64,000 nucleotides of DNA from Paraburkholderia aromaticivorans. Lineage in GTDB: Bacteria > Pseudomonadota > Gammaproteobacteria > Burkholderiales > Burkholderiaceae. The translations under genes were made by a program, and so were the position numbers. Shown in pieces: positions 43,937 through 53,118 of this stretch. The notes beneath the pieces were generated by a model. It made no database searches and had not been told where the DNA came from. It was given only the letters and a program-made list of their open reading frames with translations. Position 1 is the stretch's first letter. Every line of letters starts with the position of its first letter. The stretch is taken from contig NZ_CP022991.1 in assembly GCF_002278075.1 (NCBI RefSeq), positions 434,001 to 498,000 on the forward strand, written 5' to 3'.

Positions 43937-45106
43937 GTGCCCGAAGTCGCGGACGTGTTCCGCGCGCATGGGCCCGTGTGGCGACAGACCGCACAGCTGA
44001 GTCTGGGACAGCTGAAGGTCATGTCGGCGATCGAACAGTGCCGCAGCGCGGCGCTGGGTGGTCACGTGTTGCGCTGTTCCGGCTGCGAGCAGATCGAGGT
44101 TGCCTACAACTCCTGCCGTAACCGCCATTGCCCGAAGTGCCAGGCGAGCGCCGCGCACCGTTGGCTCGAAGCACGTCAGGCCGATCTGCTACCGGTCGAG
44201 TACTACCATGTCGTCTTTACATTGCCCGCCACGATCAGCGCGATCGCCTGGTACAACAAAGCGGTGCTCTACGGCCTGCTGTTCGACGTTGCCGCCGAAA
44301 CCCTGCGCACTATCGCCGCCGACACAAAGCATCTGGGCGCGCAGGTCGGCGCGACACTCGTGCTGCACACGTGGGGCTCGGCGCTCACGCACCATCCTCA
44401 CGTACACGGCATCGTTCCCGGCGGAGGCCTCTCGCCAGACGGTGAGCGGTGGGTCGCCTGCCGGCCCGGCTTCTTCCTGCCGGTACGTGTGCTGTCGCGG
44501 CTGTTCCGGCGGCGCTTCCTGGAAGAGCTCACCCATGCACATCGCCGGGGCCAGTTGCGTTTCTTTGGTGAGTACGCCGGGCTTGCCGATCCCACTGCCT
44601 TCGCACAGTGGCTCGCGCCGCTGCGTACGTGCGAATGGGTCGTATATGCGAAGCGCCCGTTCGCGGGACCGAAAGCGGTGCTTGCGTATCTGTCGCGCTA
44701 CACGCATCGCGTGGCCATCTCCAATCAGCGGCTCATAGCACTCGACGAACGCGGCGTGACCTTCCGATGGAAGGACTATCGGGCCAGCGGCCGCACACGC
44801 CAGAAGACGATGACGCTTGAGCCACAGGAATTCATGCGGCGTTTCCTGCTGCATGTACTGCCTGTCGGCTTCCATCGGATTCGCCACTATGGTCTGCTGG
44901 CCAATCCCGTGCGTCGGCAGAATCTGGCTGCGATACGGGCGCTGCTAGACGTGCCAGCTTCCATTATTGTGAGCGAAGGTCCGTCACCGGGCACTCCCGC
45001 CCCGAAGTTCGTCTGCCGGCATTGCGGCGCGCCGATGATCATCATCGACATCCTCCTGCGCAGCCACCCAATTCGCGCTCCGCCCACTTGCCGAAGCAAC
45101 GTATGA
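43937..45106 (+). CDS. IS91-family HUH transposase
   Basis: A 389-residue rolling-circle transposase from GTG at 43937. It has an N-terminal zinc-binding cluster (RCSGCEQIEVAYNSCRNRHCPKCQ), the HUH motif THHPHVHGIVPGGG and the tyrosine region YLSRYTHRVAISNQRL, then a C-terminal cysteine pair (FVCRHCGAP). It is apparently full length and follows the integrase gene by 15 bases, with no clear ribosome-binding site. Confidence 0.9.
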   Translation: MPEVADVFRAHGPVWRQTAQLSLGQLKVMSAIEQCRSAALGGHVLRCSGCEQIEVAYNSCRNRHCPKCQASAAHRWLEARQADLLPVEYYHVVFTLPATISAIAWYNKAVLYGLLFDVAAETLRTIAADTKHLGAQVGATLVLHTWGSALTHHPHVHGIVPGGGLSPDGERWVACRPGFFLPVRVLSRLFRRRFLEELTHAHRRGQLRFFGEYAGLADPTAFAQWLAPLRTCEWVVYAKRPFAGPKAVLAYLSRYTHRVAISNQRLIALDERGVTFRWKDYRASGRTRQKTMTLEPQEFMRRFLLHVLPVGFHRIRHYGLLANPVRRQNLAAIRALLDVPASIIVSEGPSPGTPAPKFVCRHCGAPMIIIDILLRSHPIRAPPTCRSNV

Positions 45107-45455
45107 AGACGAATCACCCTGGCTGTCCAGACCGACTGTCGGCTCTTCGGCAACGAGCGCCCGGAGAAGACGCTTGTGCCTGTCGTTACCAGCAGACCTT
45201 GCCGCGCTCGCGACACCTCTACAGACGTGCAGCATGGATGCAGCAGAATCTTTACGCGACCACCAAACCCTCGCTTCGACTGAAGATTGTGAGTCTCTGC
45301 AGTTCATGAGAGCACTTAAATCCCCATAGCAGCGCAATATTCCTGCCGTCCTGGTCCACTCCGCGGTTTCCTCCCTCGAGCGTTGTCCAACGCCTGCCCG
45401 CATCCCTCGTCGTGTACTCACGCGGTGGCAGACATGGGCAGGCGTCGAACAACGC
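45107..45455. other. Presumed right end of the IS91-type element and terminator region
   Basis: About 350 bases with no gene. The first ~230 are probably element sequence. The last part carries a 19-bp inverted repeat next to the MocR gene stop. Confidence 0.5.
45381..45454. terminator. 19-bp imperfect inverted repeat beyond the MocR gene
   Basis: CGTTGTCCAACGCCTGCCC (45381-45399) and GGGCAGGCGTCGAACAACG (45436-45454) match at 17 of 19 positions around a 36-base loop. The right arm ends one base short of the minus-strand stop codon at 45456. It could terminate the MocR transcript; the long loop also allows an element end or processing site. Confidence 0.5.
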
Positions 45456-46871
45456 TTAACACTCATGGACCTCCGGGTCATCAAGGATTTCGGCGAGTGA
45501 CGCAATCGCGTTTTCGAAGCGGGCTTCCCAAGGATGTCCGAAGTTGAGCCGGACGCAGTTCTGGAAAGCGTGTCTTGCTGAGAACATGGGGCCTGGCGCA
45601 ATGCTGATGCCCCGTTCGCTCGCAAGCGCATGAAGCTCCATTGCTCTAACGGATTGCGCAAGCTGTAGCCAGAGCATGTAACCGCCGTCCGGACGCGTCC
45701 ATCTGACCGAGCTGGGCAGCCACTTATGCAGTGCGGTCTCCATCTGCTCAAGCTGCACGTGAAGCGACGACCGTAGCGAGCGCAGGTGCTTGTCATATCC
45801 GCCATGTTCCAGGTAGTCGGCGACACCCGCTTGCGCCGGGATACACGCAGACAGCGTTGTCATCAGCTTGAGCCGGCGTACCTTGTCAGCGTACCGTCCA
45901 GCCGTTGCCCAGCCAATTCGATAACCGGGCGCGAGCGTTTTCGAGAATGAACTGCAGTGCATGACAAGTCCTTCCGTATCGAATGCCTTTGCGGGCAACG
46001 GACGCTCGCGGCTGAAGTGGAGTTCCTGATAAACATCGTCCTCGATAAGCGGCACCTGTTTTTCGCGCAGCATCTCGACCAATTTGCGTTTCTTCTCGAC
46101 AGTCAGCGAGGTCCCCGTCGGATTCTGGAAGTTGGGCATGAACCAGCATGCCCGGATTGGATGTTGCTCGAGCGCATCTCGCAGTGCATCCAGGTCGAGG
46201 CCCGACACCGGGTCCACGGGAATTTCGACCGCCCTCAGGTCCAGTCGCTCGATTGCCTGCAGTGCGGCGTAGAAGCCGGGCGATTCGACGGCCACGACGT
46301 CGCCCGGGCGGGTCACTGCCATCAGGCACAGATTCAGCGCTTCCAGCGCGCCGCTGGTCACGATGATTTCTTCCGGCGCGACGGCGAACCCCGTCGCAAC
46401 GTATCGCAGCCGGATTTGTTGACGAAGCTGGTCGCTACCGGGCAAGTCTTCAACCGTACTCCATGGGGTGAGCGAGCGAGTGCCCGCGACCAGCGATTTC
46501 AGAAGCCGCGCCGACGGAAAGAGTTTCGGCGAAGGAAATGCAGAGCCCAGCGGCACGATGTCTGGGTGCCGCGTCGATTCCAGTACTGAAAAGACCAGGT
46601 CGCTAATATCGACCTTCTTGGGCGCCTCCACCGGCTTTTCAGCGGACACCGCGTTGATCGCGGCGCCGGGCGTTACAAAATAGCCGGAGCGTTCTTCGGC
46701 GCGGACCAAGCCCCATTGCTCCAGCAGATAGTAAGCGCGAAAGCCAGTAGATTGACTGACGCCGTATTGCGCGATGATCTGGCGCAAAGACGGAAGCTTG
46801 GTCCCGACGGGGATTTGCCCCGCGCGGATCTGCTCTGCAAGATTATTCGCAATGGTTTCGAAGCGATTCAT
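45456..46871 (-). CDS. MocR-type regulator (GntR HTH fused to PLP aminotransferase fold)
   Basis: A 471-residue regulator. The GntR winged HTH is at 1-75 (IPVGTKLPSLRQIIAQYGVSQSTGFRAYYLLE), and the rest is a class I aminotransferase fold with the PLP lysine in SSFSKTLAPGYRIGW, the aspartate in the ACWFMPNFQNPTG region, and arginine near NCVRLNFG. The ATG at 46871 has only a weak box; a longer frame from 47021 covers the divergent promoter. It is divergent from the nitrite/sulfite reductase and probably regulates it. Confidence 0.88.
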   Translation of the reverse strand: MNRFETIANNLAEQIRAGQIPVGTKLPSLRQIIAQYGVSQSTGFRAYYLLEQWGLVRAEERSGYFVTPGAAINAVSAEKPVEAPKKVDISDLVFSVLESTRHPDIVPLGSAFPSPKLFPSARLLKSLVAGTRSLTPWSTVEDLPGSDQLRQQIRLRYVATGFAVAPEEIIVTSGALEALNLCLMAVTRPGDVVAVESPGFYAALQAIERLDLRAVEIPVDPVSGLDLDALRDALEQHPIRACWFMPNFQNPTGTSLTVEKKRKLVEMLREKQVPLIEDDVYQELHFSRERPLPAKAFDTEGLVMHCSSFSKTLAPGYRIGWATAGRYADKVRRLKLMTTLSACIPAQAGVADYLEHGGYDKHLRSLRSSLHVQLEQMETALHKWLPSSVRWTRPDGGYMLWLQLAQSVRAMELHALASERGISIAPGPMFSARHAFQNCVRLNFGHPWEARFENAIASLAEILDDPEVHEC

Positions 46872-47142
46872 AGGTTGACCCTGCGGCGTGCTGGTGCAGC
46901 GGAACCTGGAGCGGCCGCGCCTTCGTGACGTCCCCGGGTCCCCTCGATGTTTGTTTGCCATGCTACCCGGATTTGCAGCTTCTCGAGTCAACGGGCTCAT
47001 GCAAGCCCTGCTGCTGCGCAAGAAATGACCGCATCTGCTTCTTTCCGCTCATCCGTGCCGACGCTACCGTACCCGTGTGCGTCGCGCGGTACGAGCGCGC
47101 GCTAAACCAACTGGAACACGTGACCGGAGAAGCTCCCCACCC

Positions 47143-48915
47143 ATGTACCGATACACCGATTTTGACAAAGCATTCGTTAGAAGCCGTGCCGCCCAGTTTC
47201 GGGACCAGTTGGGGCGCTGGCAAAGTGGCCAGTTGAGCGAGGAAGACTTTCGTCCGCTCAGACTACAGAACGGCTGGTACGTGCAGCGACACGCTCCCAT
47301 GTTGCGCGTGGCCGTGCCTTATGGCGAACTGTCGAGCGCACAGCTGCGCGTCCTGGCGCGCATTGCTCGCGAATACGACGACCCGGCTGCGGACGTGTAT
47401 CGGAGCGCCATGGACGCGCAGGCACGATTGGGGCCGACGCATCTGCCCACCAATACCGCTCACTTCACAACGCGCACCAATGTCCAGTTCAACTGGATTC
47501 CATTGGATAAAGCCGCCGACGTAATGGACCTTCTCGCGTCCGTCGACATGCATGGCATTCAGACCAGCGGAAACTGCATCCGGAACATCTCGTGCGACGA
47601 ACGCGCCGGCGTGGCGGTCGACGAAATTGCCGACCCTCGGCCTTTCGCTGAGCTAATGCGGCAGTGGACAACCCTCCACCCCGAATTTGCCTACCTGCCG
47701 CGTAAATTCAAAATCGCCGTCACCGGCTCGACGGAAGACCGGGCGGCCACCGACTGGCACGACGTCGGGCTTCGACTCACACGCAATGACGCGGACGAGC
47801 TGGGGTTTCGTGTCTCAGTGGGTGGCGGTATGGGGCGAACGCCAATGATTGCGACTGTTCTTCGGGAGTTCCTGCCATGGAACCAGATCATGAACTACAT
47901 CGAAGCAGTCGTGCGCGTTTATAACCGTTACGGTAGGCGCGATAACAAATACAAGGCTCGCATCAAGATTCTGGTCAAAACCGAAGGGCAGCGCTACATC
48001 GATGAGGTCGAGGAAGAGTTCCGGCAAATCGTCGAACTGGATGGCGGACCGCACACCATTGCAGATGAGGAACTCGACCGTGTGACCGCCGCATTTGTGC
48101 CGCCCGTGGCAACGCGCGAGTCTACCGAGAGTTCCACGGAATCGGCAGCCGTCTCGAACCGTTTCGCGCGATGGGTGCAGCGCAACGTGGCGCCGCACAA
48201 GGAACCGGCACTGCGCATCGTGACGCTGTCGTTCAAACGACTCGGCCAGGCGCCCGGAGATGCTTCAGCCGAACAGTTAGAGCGCCTCGCAGACCTGGCG
48301 GACCGATTTTCCGGGGGCGAAGCGCGCGTGACCCATACGCAGAATATCGTTCTGCCCTGGGTTGCTGCCGACGACCTCCATGCGTTGTGGCAGGCGGCAA
48401 GTGAACTCGGCCTCGCCAGCACGAACATTGGATTGCTGACCGACATGATCGCGTGCCCGGGAGGCGACTTTTGCGCGCTTGCCAATGCGCGTTCGATTCC
48501 TATCGCTCAGGCATTGGCCGAGCGGTATCAAGACATCGACGAACTGGATGACATCGGCGACATCGACGTGCATATCAGCGGATGCATCAACTCCTGCGGC
48601 CATCACCATAGCGGGCACATTGGCGTGTTGGGCGTCGACAAGGACGGGAAGGAGTGGTACCAGATTACGTTGGGCGGAGCCGACGGAACCCTGGCGAGCG
48701 GCGCGGCGCAACCGGGCAGGGTGGTGGGTCCTTCCTTCTCCGCGGCTGAAGTGCCCGATGCAATCGAGGCTATCCTCGGCGCCTACCGAGACCTGCGCGA
48801 ACATCGAGAACAGGGGCGGTACGAGCGCTTCATTGAAACCTTGCGTCGGACCGGCCTCGACCCCTTCAAAGCGGCCGCGAATGGCGCGCGAGCGAACCAC
48901 GAGGTGCATGCGTGA
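47143..48915 (+). CDS. cysI: Siroheme-dependent nitrite/sulfite reductase
   Basis: A 590-residue hemoprotein with two ferredoxin-like/siroheme half repeats. The cluster ligands are C-x5-C in ACPGGDFC and C-x3-C in GCINSCGHHHSGHIG, which bind the 4Fe-4S cluster and siroheme. It reduces sulfite to sulfide in the assimilatory pathway (or nitrite to ammonia); its DUF934 partner downstream is typical of the beta-proteobacterial CysI. ATG at 47143 is preceded by GGAGA 13 bases upstream. Confidence 0.9.
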   Translation: MYRYTDFDKAFVRSRAAQFRDQLGRWQSGQLSEEDFRPLRLQNGWYVQRHAPMLRVAVPYGELSSAQLRVLARIAREYDDPAADVYRSAMDAQARLGPTHLPTNTAHFTTRTNVQFNWIPLDKAADVMDLLASVDMHGIQTSGNCIRNISCDERAGVAVDEIADPRPFAELMRQWTTLHPEFAYLPRKFKIAVTGSTEDRAATDWHDVGLRLTRNDADELGFRVSVGGGMGRTPMIATVLREFLPWNQIMNYIEAVVRVYNRYGRRDNKYKARIKILVKTEGQRYIDEVEEEFRQIVELDGGPHTIADEELDRVTAAFVPPVATRESTESSTESAAVSNRFARWVQRNVAPHKEPALRIVTLSFKRLGQAPGDASAEQLERLADLADRFSGGEARVTHTQNIVLPWVAADDLHALWQAASELGLASTNIGLLTDMIACPGGDFCALANARSIPIAQALAERYQDIDELDDIGDIDVHISGCINSCGHHHSGHIGVLGVDKDGKEWYQITLGGADGTLASGAAQPGRVVGPSFSAAEVPDAIEAILGAYRDLREHREQGRYERFIETLRRTGLDPFKAAANGARANHEVHA

Positions 48916-49289
48916 ATAGTCTCCCCCGAATGAAAATCATCGATGGGCGCGCTGCTCGAGATAATGAAGAACCCAACGTTCTGAAGCTGCCCAATGGCGC
49001 TGACCCCATGACGCTCGCGGGCAGGATCGCCGGCGTCGAGCGAATTGAACTGCAGTTCCCGCATTTCACCGACGGTCGTGCGTACAGCCAGGCCTATCTC
49101 CTGCGCCGCAGGCTGCGCTTCACGGGAGATTTGCGGGCAACGGGCGATGTCCAGATCGACCAACTCCTGCAGATGGCGCGAACCGGCTTCTCCAGCGCCG
49201 TGCTCAACGACGGACTCGATCCGGCGGAGGCCGCCCGCCACCTGGAGCAATTTTCCGGGTTCTATCAGCGCGACCTCGCGGGGACTTAG
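48912..49289 (+). CDS. DUF934 protein associated with sulfite reductase
   Basis: A 125-residue protein starting GTG that overlaps the reductase stop in GTGA. The FPHFTDGRAYSQAYLLRRRLRFTGDLRATGDVQIDQL core is DUF934. Proteins of this family are genetically tied to CysI in proteobacteria, but their biochemical role is not settled. Convergent with catC. Confidence 0.9.
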   Translation: MNSLPRMKIIDGRAARDNEEPNVLKLPNGADPMTLAGRIAGVERIELQFPHFTDGRAYSQAYLLRRRLRFTGDLRATGDVQIDQLLQMARTGFSSAVLNDGLDPAEAARHLEQFSGFYQRDLAGT

Positions 49290-49366
49290 CTTTCTAATTC
49301 CCCGGTACGTCTGTTGCTTCGCGTCCCACTGTCAGCGGGCGGGGCCGGCGCTAACTTTAGCCCACC

Positions 49367-49645
49367 TTAGCGAATTGACGACGGGTGACGTGCGAGCGCC
49401 GTCACTTTCATCGTCATATACGGAAACAACGGCAGACCGGAGAGAAGGGTGTGCAGTTCGTCATGCGAGTCGACGTCGAAGATACTGTAGTTCGCGTATT
49501 CACCGACCACGCGATGGAGCTGCTGCCATTTGCCCTGACGTTGAAGGTCCTGCGAGTAAGCTTTTTCGCGGGCTTTGATTTCGTCAGCCTGAGCCACCGG
49601 CATATCGTGTGGCAGGTGCACATCCATTCTTACGAGATAGAGCAT
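49367..49645 (-). CDS. catC: Muconolactone delta-isomerase
   Basis: A 92-residue enzyme (MLYLVRMDVHLPHDMPVAQAD, then LSGLPLFPYMTMKVTALARHPSS) of normal CatC length. It converts muconolactone to beta-ketoadipate enol-lactone in the cytosol, step three of catechol ortho-cleavage. It follows catB on the same transcript after about 95 bases. Confidence 0.95.
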   Translation of the reverse strand: MLYLVRMDVHLPHDMPVAQADEIKAREKAYSQDLQRQGKWQQLHRVVGEYANYSIFDVDSHDELHTLLSGLPLFPYMTMKVTALARHPSSIR

Positions 49646-49741
49646 GTGTCTCTCATTTGAAAAGGTAAGGGTCTCTCAGGTCCGCCAGCACACGATTGGA
49701 ATGACGAAATGTGTCTGGTGCTGTGACGGCAGTGTGTTCAG

Positions 49742-50866
49742 TTATTTTTTGTCACGACGGTAGAAAGCGAGCTTTTCTTCGTCGATATGCAGGCCTAGCC
49801 CCGGTCCCTCGGGCAGGTGAAGGTCGAAGTCCCGATACTGAGGTCGCGCGGTGACGATGTCGTCTTTCAGCAAAAGTGGTCCGAACAACTCCGTTCCCCA
49901 TGCGAGTTGCGGCAGCGCGCTGAATCCATGAGCTGACGCAATCGACCCAATGCTGCCTTCCAGCATCGTGCCGCCGTACAGCGCTACGCCGGCGGCATCC
50001 GCGATAGCGGCCGCGCGCATCATTCCGTAAATGCCTCCGGACTTCGCAATCTTCAACGCGAACACGTCCGCGCATGCGTCACGTACGAGTTCAAGTGCGT
50101 CTTCCGGGCCCGTGACGGCTTCGTCCGCCATGATCGGCACGATGAAGCGTGCGGAAAGTCTGGCAAGCGCGCCGCGCTGCTCCCGCGGCGTGGGTTGCTC
50201 GATGAGGTCGATACCGGCCGCCTCGAGCGCTTGGATTCCCAGCGAGGCGTCCACTTCGTTCCACGCCTGATTGACGTCGACGGTCACTTTGGCGCGTTCG
50301 CCTAGAGCGGACTTGATTTTCGACACGTGCGCGACGTCATCACGAACGCTACGTCGTCCAATCTTCAACTTGAAGGTGTTGTGGCGCCGCTGCGCGAGCA
50401 GCGTTTCCGCTTCTTCTATGTCCCGTTGTGTATCGCCGCTTGCGAGCGTCCAGAGGACAGGGAGTGTCTTGCGAACAGCGCCGCCAAGCAGCGTGGAGAC
50501 CGGAACACCGAGGCGCTTGCCCTGTGCGTCCAGCAATGCAGTTTCAATCGCGCATTTTGCAAAGCGGTTTCCTCGCGCGACCTTATTCAGCTTGAGCATG
50601 GCGCCATTCACGTTGGTCGCGTCCAGCCCGGCAAGCGCAGGTGCGAGGTAGGTGTCGATGGTCAGCTTGATACCTTCGGGGCTCTCTTCGCCATACGACA
50701 AGCCGCCAATCGTGGTGGCCTCGCCAATGCCCTCGATGCCGTCGCTCGAGCGCAGACGAACGATAACCAAGGTTTGTTGCTGCATCGTCGCCATGGCCAA
50801 CTGATGCGCGCGAATGGTTGGAAGGTCAACCAGGATGGCTTCGACGGAGGTGATTTGGGCGTTCAT
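49742..50866 (-). CDS. catB: Muconate cycloisomerase
   Basis: A 374-residue enolase-superfamily enzyme. It has the catalytic lysine motif TFKLKIGRRS, metal ligand VDVNQAW, EQPTPREQRG, DEAV and the second-lysine region ALKIAKSGGIYG. It turns cis,cis-muconate into muconolactone. Its promoter lies after catR (both minus), where an ATAC-N7-GTAT site is found. Confidence 0.94.
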   Translation of the reverse strand: MNAQITSVEAILVDLPTIRAHQLAMATMQQQTLVIVRLRSSDGIEGIGEATTIGGLSYGEESPEGIKLTIDTYLAPALAGLDATNVNGAMLKLNKVARGNRFAKCAIETALLDAQGKRLGVPVSTLLGGAVRKTLPVLWTLASGDTQRDIEEAETLLAQRRHNTFKLKIGRRSVRDDVAHVSKIKSALGERAKVTVDVNQAWNEVDASLGIQALEAAGIDLIEQPTPREQRGALARLSARFIVPIMADEAVTGPEDALELVRDACADVFALKIAKSGGIYGMMRAAAIADAAGVALYGGTMLEGSIGSIASAHGFSALPQLAWGTELFGPLLLKDDIVTARPQYRDFDLHLPEGPGLGLHIDEEKLAFYRRDKK

Positions 50867-50948
50867 ACCTTGGATGGCTGAGTAGTTGGGTTGACGCAGT
50901 ATTGCGTGCCCAATAACCGCCTGTCCAACACCATTAACGTCTAGCCTG

Positions 50949-50963
50949 ATACCGTGCGGGTAT
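50949..50963. promoter_or_regulatory. CatR/BenM-type operator upstream of catB
   Basis: ATAC-CGTGCGG-GTAT matches exactly the ATAC-N7-GTAT consensus known for CatM/BenM. It is centred 90 bases upstream of the catB start and just beyond the catR stop, so catB has its own activator-bound promoter. Confidence 0.75.
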
Positions 50964-50971
50964 GGTGGCCG

Positions 50972-51895
50972 TCAACGCGCCCAGTCCGCGCGGGGTGTGT
51001 AGGGTATTTTCTCTTCTTCGTAGAGCCGATAGATGAGTTCGAGCATTTCCGAAATGTCGCGCGATTCATCGAGTGCGCGCATGCTCATGATGATTGGGGA
51101 CACCAAAGTTGGGTCGTCCAGTTCTTTGTAGCTCACATCGTCTCGCTTCAGCCCGTACACGCTGCTGGGCACAACTGCGATGCCTTCTCCCGCTGCGACG
51201 AGGCCAAGCGCAATCTGCAATTCCCGCACTTCATATATCTTGCGGGGTTTGAGGCCGCGGTCGTCAAATGCCGACAGCACCTGGTCGGCATAGCTGGGGC
51301 GGGGCGCTTTGGGAAAGATAATGAGCGTCTCATTGACCAGGTCACGCAGAGCGACAACGGGTTTGGCAACCGAAAGCGGATGGCCATCCGGAAAGGCAAC
51401 AATCATTTTCTCCTCGCGAAGAATCACCCGGCGGATGTTTGCGTCCTCGTGCCGGATGCGGCCAAATCCGACATCGATGCGACCGTCCTTCAATGCTCGG
51501 ATCTGGTCCATCGTCGACATCTCATGCAGGCTGAGCTCAACCGTTGTGTGCTCGTCGCGGAAACGCCGGATGATTTTCGGCAGCATCCCGTACAACGTGG
51601 AACCCACGAACCCGACCGAGAGACTGCGCTCAATGTTGCCCACGCGCCGTGTCATGGATTCAAGGTCTGCCGTCTGCGCCAACAACTGCGCAGCGTGAGA
51701 ATAGAAAAACTTCCCCGTCTCCGTCAGCTTGAGCGGCCGCGAGTTGCGCTCCAGTAGCTGCACGCCCAGATTCTCTTCGAGTTGCTGTATCTGGCGGCTC
51801 AGAGGCGGTTGCGCAATGTTCAGCCGTTGTGCTGCGCGCGTGAAGTTGCGTTCTTCGGCCACCGCGACGAAATAACGTAGATGCCGCAGTTCCAT
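50972..51895 (-). CDS. catR: LysR-family activator of catechol genes (CatR/CatM/BenM type)
   Basis: A 307-residue LysR protein: MELRHLRYFVAVAEERNFTRAAQRLNIAQPPLSRQIQQLEENLG is the HTH of the CatR group. The effector domain carries the KAPRPSYADQVLSAF and MSTMDQIRALKDGRIDVGFGR motifs of muconate-binding relatives. It is divergent from catA across 177 bases with paired ATAC-type sites, and should activate catA-ben and catBC in response to cis,cis-muconate. Confidence 0.93.
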   Translation of the reverse strand: MELRHLRYFVAVAEERNFTRAAQRLNIAQPPLSRQIQQLEENLGVQLLERNSRPLKLTETGKFFYSHAAQLLAQTADLESMTRRVGNIERSLSVGFVGSTLYGMLPKIIRRFRDEHTTVELSLHEMSTMDQIRALKDGRIDVGFGRIRHEDANIRRVILREEKMIVAFPDGHPLSVAKPVVALRDLVNETLIIFPKAPRPSYADQVLSAFDDRGLKPRKIYEVRELQIALGLVAAGEGIAVVPSSVYGLKRDDVSYKELDDPTLVSPIIMSMRALDESRDISEMLELIYRLYEEEKIPYTPRADWAR

Positions 51896-51899
51896 TTCG

Positions 51900-51935
51900 A
51901 TACCTCCAGGATATAGCCCGATACTAAAACGGTGT
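51900..51935. promoter_or_regulatory. Paired CatR/BenM-type sites between catR and catA
   Basis: ATAC-N7-ATAT at 51900-51914 and ATAC-N7-GTGT at 51921-51935 each miss the ATAC-N7-GTAT consensus by one base. They are 21 bases apart, two helical turns, as CatM/BenM tetramer sites are. They adjoin the catR start, so they may serve both autorepression and catA activation. Confidence 0.6.
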
Positions 51936-52030
51936 TGGACGACGCCTTCTCACGTCCATTATCCTGCATTCACACTCAGTTTCGGCATTCGATTATACCT
52001 TCTGTAGATAGATGGCTCGAAACCGAATCA

Positions 52031-52042
52031 CGGGTTAACCCG
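52031..52042. promoter_or_regulatory. 12-bp palindrome in the catA leader
   Basis: CGGGTTAACCCG is a perfect palindrome 30 bases before the catA start, between the CatR sites and the ribosome-binding site. It could be a repressor operator or a short mRNA hairpin. Confidence 0.4.
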
Positions 52043-52072
52043 ACCAGAAAATACAGAGATTCAGGAGCAGAC

Positions 52073-53008
52073 ATGAGCGTCAAAGTGTTTGATACGAAGG
52101 AAGTTCAGGACCTGTTGAGGGCTGCTGCGAACCTTGGAAGTGAGGACGGCAATGCCCGCGCAAAGCAGATTGTCAATCGCCTGCTGGGCGACCTGTTCAA
52201 GGCCATCGACGACCTCGACATGACGCCCGACGAAATCTGGGCCGGCGTCCACTACTTCAACAAGCTTGGTCAGGACGGCGAAGCTGCACTGCTTGCTGCT
52301 GGTCTCGGTCTGGAGAAATTCCTCGATATCCGCATGGACGCGGAAGATAAGGCGGCGGATATCAATGGCGGTACGCCGCGTACCATCGAAGGCCCACTTT
52401 ATGTGGCCGGCGCACCGGTGCGCGATGGTGTCGCGAAGATTGACGTCAATCCGGACGAGGACGCGGGGCCGCTCGTGATCCGCGGAACGGTAACCGGTCC
52501 GGACGGCCAGCCCGTCGCGGGTGCGGTTGTCGAATGCTGGCACGCCAATTCCAAAGGTTTCTACTCGCATTTCGACCCGACTGGCGCGCAGAGCGACTTC
52601 AATCTTCGCGGCGCGGTGAGCACCGATGCGAATGGCAAGTACGAGTTTCGTACGCTCATGCCAGTCGGGTACGGCTGTCCGCCGCACGGCGCGACTCAAC
52701 AGTTGTTGAATGTCCTTGCCCGCCATGGAAATCGTCCGGCCCACGTGCACTTCTTCGCTACCTCCGACAAGTACCGCAAGCTGACGACTCAGATCAATAT
52801 CGAAGGCGACCCGCTCATTTGGGACGATTTCGCTTATGCGACTCGCGAAGATCTGATTCCGCATGTGGTCGAAAAGACCGGCGGCACCGCTTTGGGTCTG
52901 AAAGCGGACGAGTACAAGGAAATCGAGTTCAACATTGAGTTGACTCCACGGGTACAAGGCAAGGACAACCAGTTGGTCAATCGTCTGCGAGCGTCTGCCA
53001 CGGCGTAA
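52073..53008 (+). CDS. catA: Catechol 1,2-dioxygenase
   Basis: A 311-residue intradiol ring-cleavage enzyme. An N-terminal helical dimer domain (DLLRAAANLGSEDGNARAK) precedes the catalytic domain, with iron ligands Tyr and Tyr in the KGFYSHFDPTG and LMPVGYGCPPHG regions and His-x-His in RPAHVHFF. It cleaves catechol to cis,cis-muconate. AGGAG lies 5 bases before the ATG at 52073; the longer frame from 51932 would run through the promoter. Confidence 0.96.
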   Translation: MSVKVFDTKEVQDLLRAAANLGSEDGNARAKQIVNRLLGDLFKAIDDLDMTPDEIWAGVHYFNKLGQDGEAALLAAGLGLEKFLDIRMDAEDKAADINGGTPRTIEGPLYVAGAPVRDGVAKIDVNPDEDAGPLVIRGTVTGPDGQPVAGAVVECWHANSKGFYSHFDPTGAQSDFNLRGAVSTDANGKYEFRTLMPVGYGCPPHGATQQLLNVLARHGNRPAHVHFFATSDKYRKLTTQINIEGDPLIWDDFAYATREDLIPHVVEKTGGTALGLKADEYKEIEFNIELTPRVQGKDNQLVNRLRASATA

Positions 53009-53118
53009 CGCTCATCGCGGCCACAGCGTCGTATCACAGTTGCCGCCTGATTCTGCGCAAAATCCTCTTACACCGATGCGCGTGCCCGCTTACCTGAGCA
53101 CGCGTGGGGAGAACACTT

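Larger units (their letters stand above)
42880..45340 (+). mobile_element. IS91-family element with tyrosine recombinase
   Basis: Two adjacent plus-strand genes, a tyrosine integrase and a HUH/Y2-type IS91 transposase separated by 15 bases, form one mobile unit. Boundaries are estimates, because IS91 elements have no terminal inverted repeats or target duplication. A hairpin at 43003-43023 lies just before the first gene. The right end is placed in the non-coding stretch after 45106. Confidence 0.72.

Noticed and set aside
44984..45826. 280-codon minus-strand frame spanning the end of the transposase and the MocR gene
   Set aside because: It overlaps two well-supported genes in the wrong frame and has a Ser/Arg-rich composition.
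46872..47021. 50-codon N-terminal extension of the MocR regulator
   Set aside because: GntR proteins begin at the HTH (ATG 46871), and the extension covers the divergent promoter.
52061..52957. Long minus-strand open frame opposite catA
   Set aside because: It mirrors catA exactly, has no ribosome-binding site and no recognisable domain.
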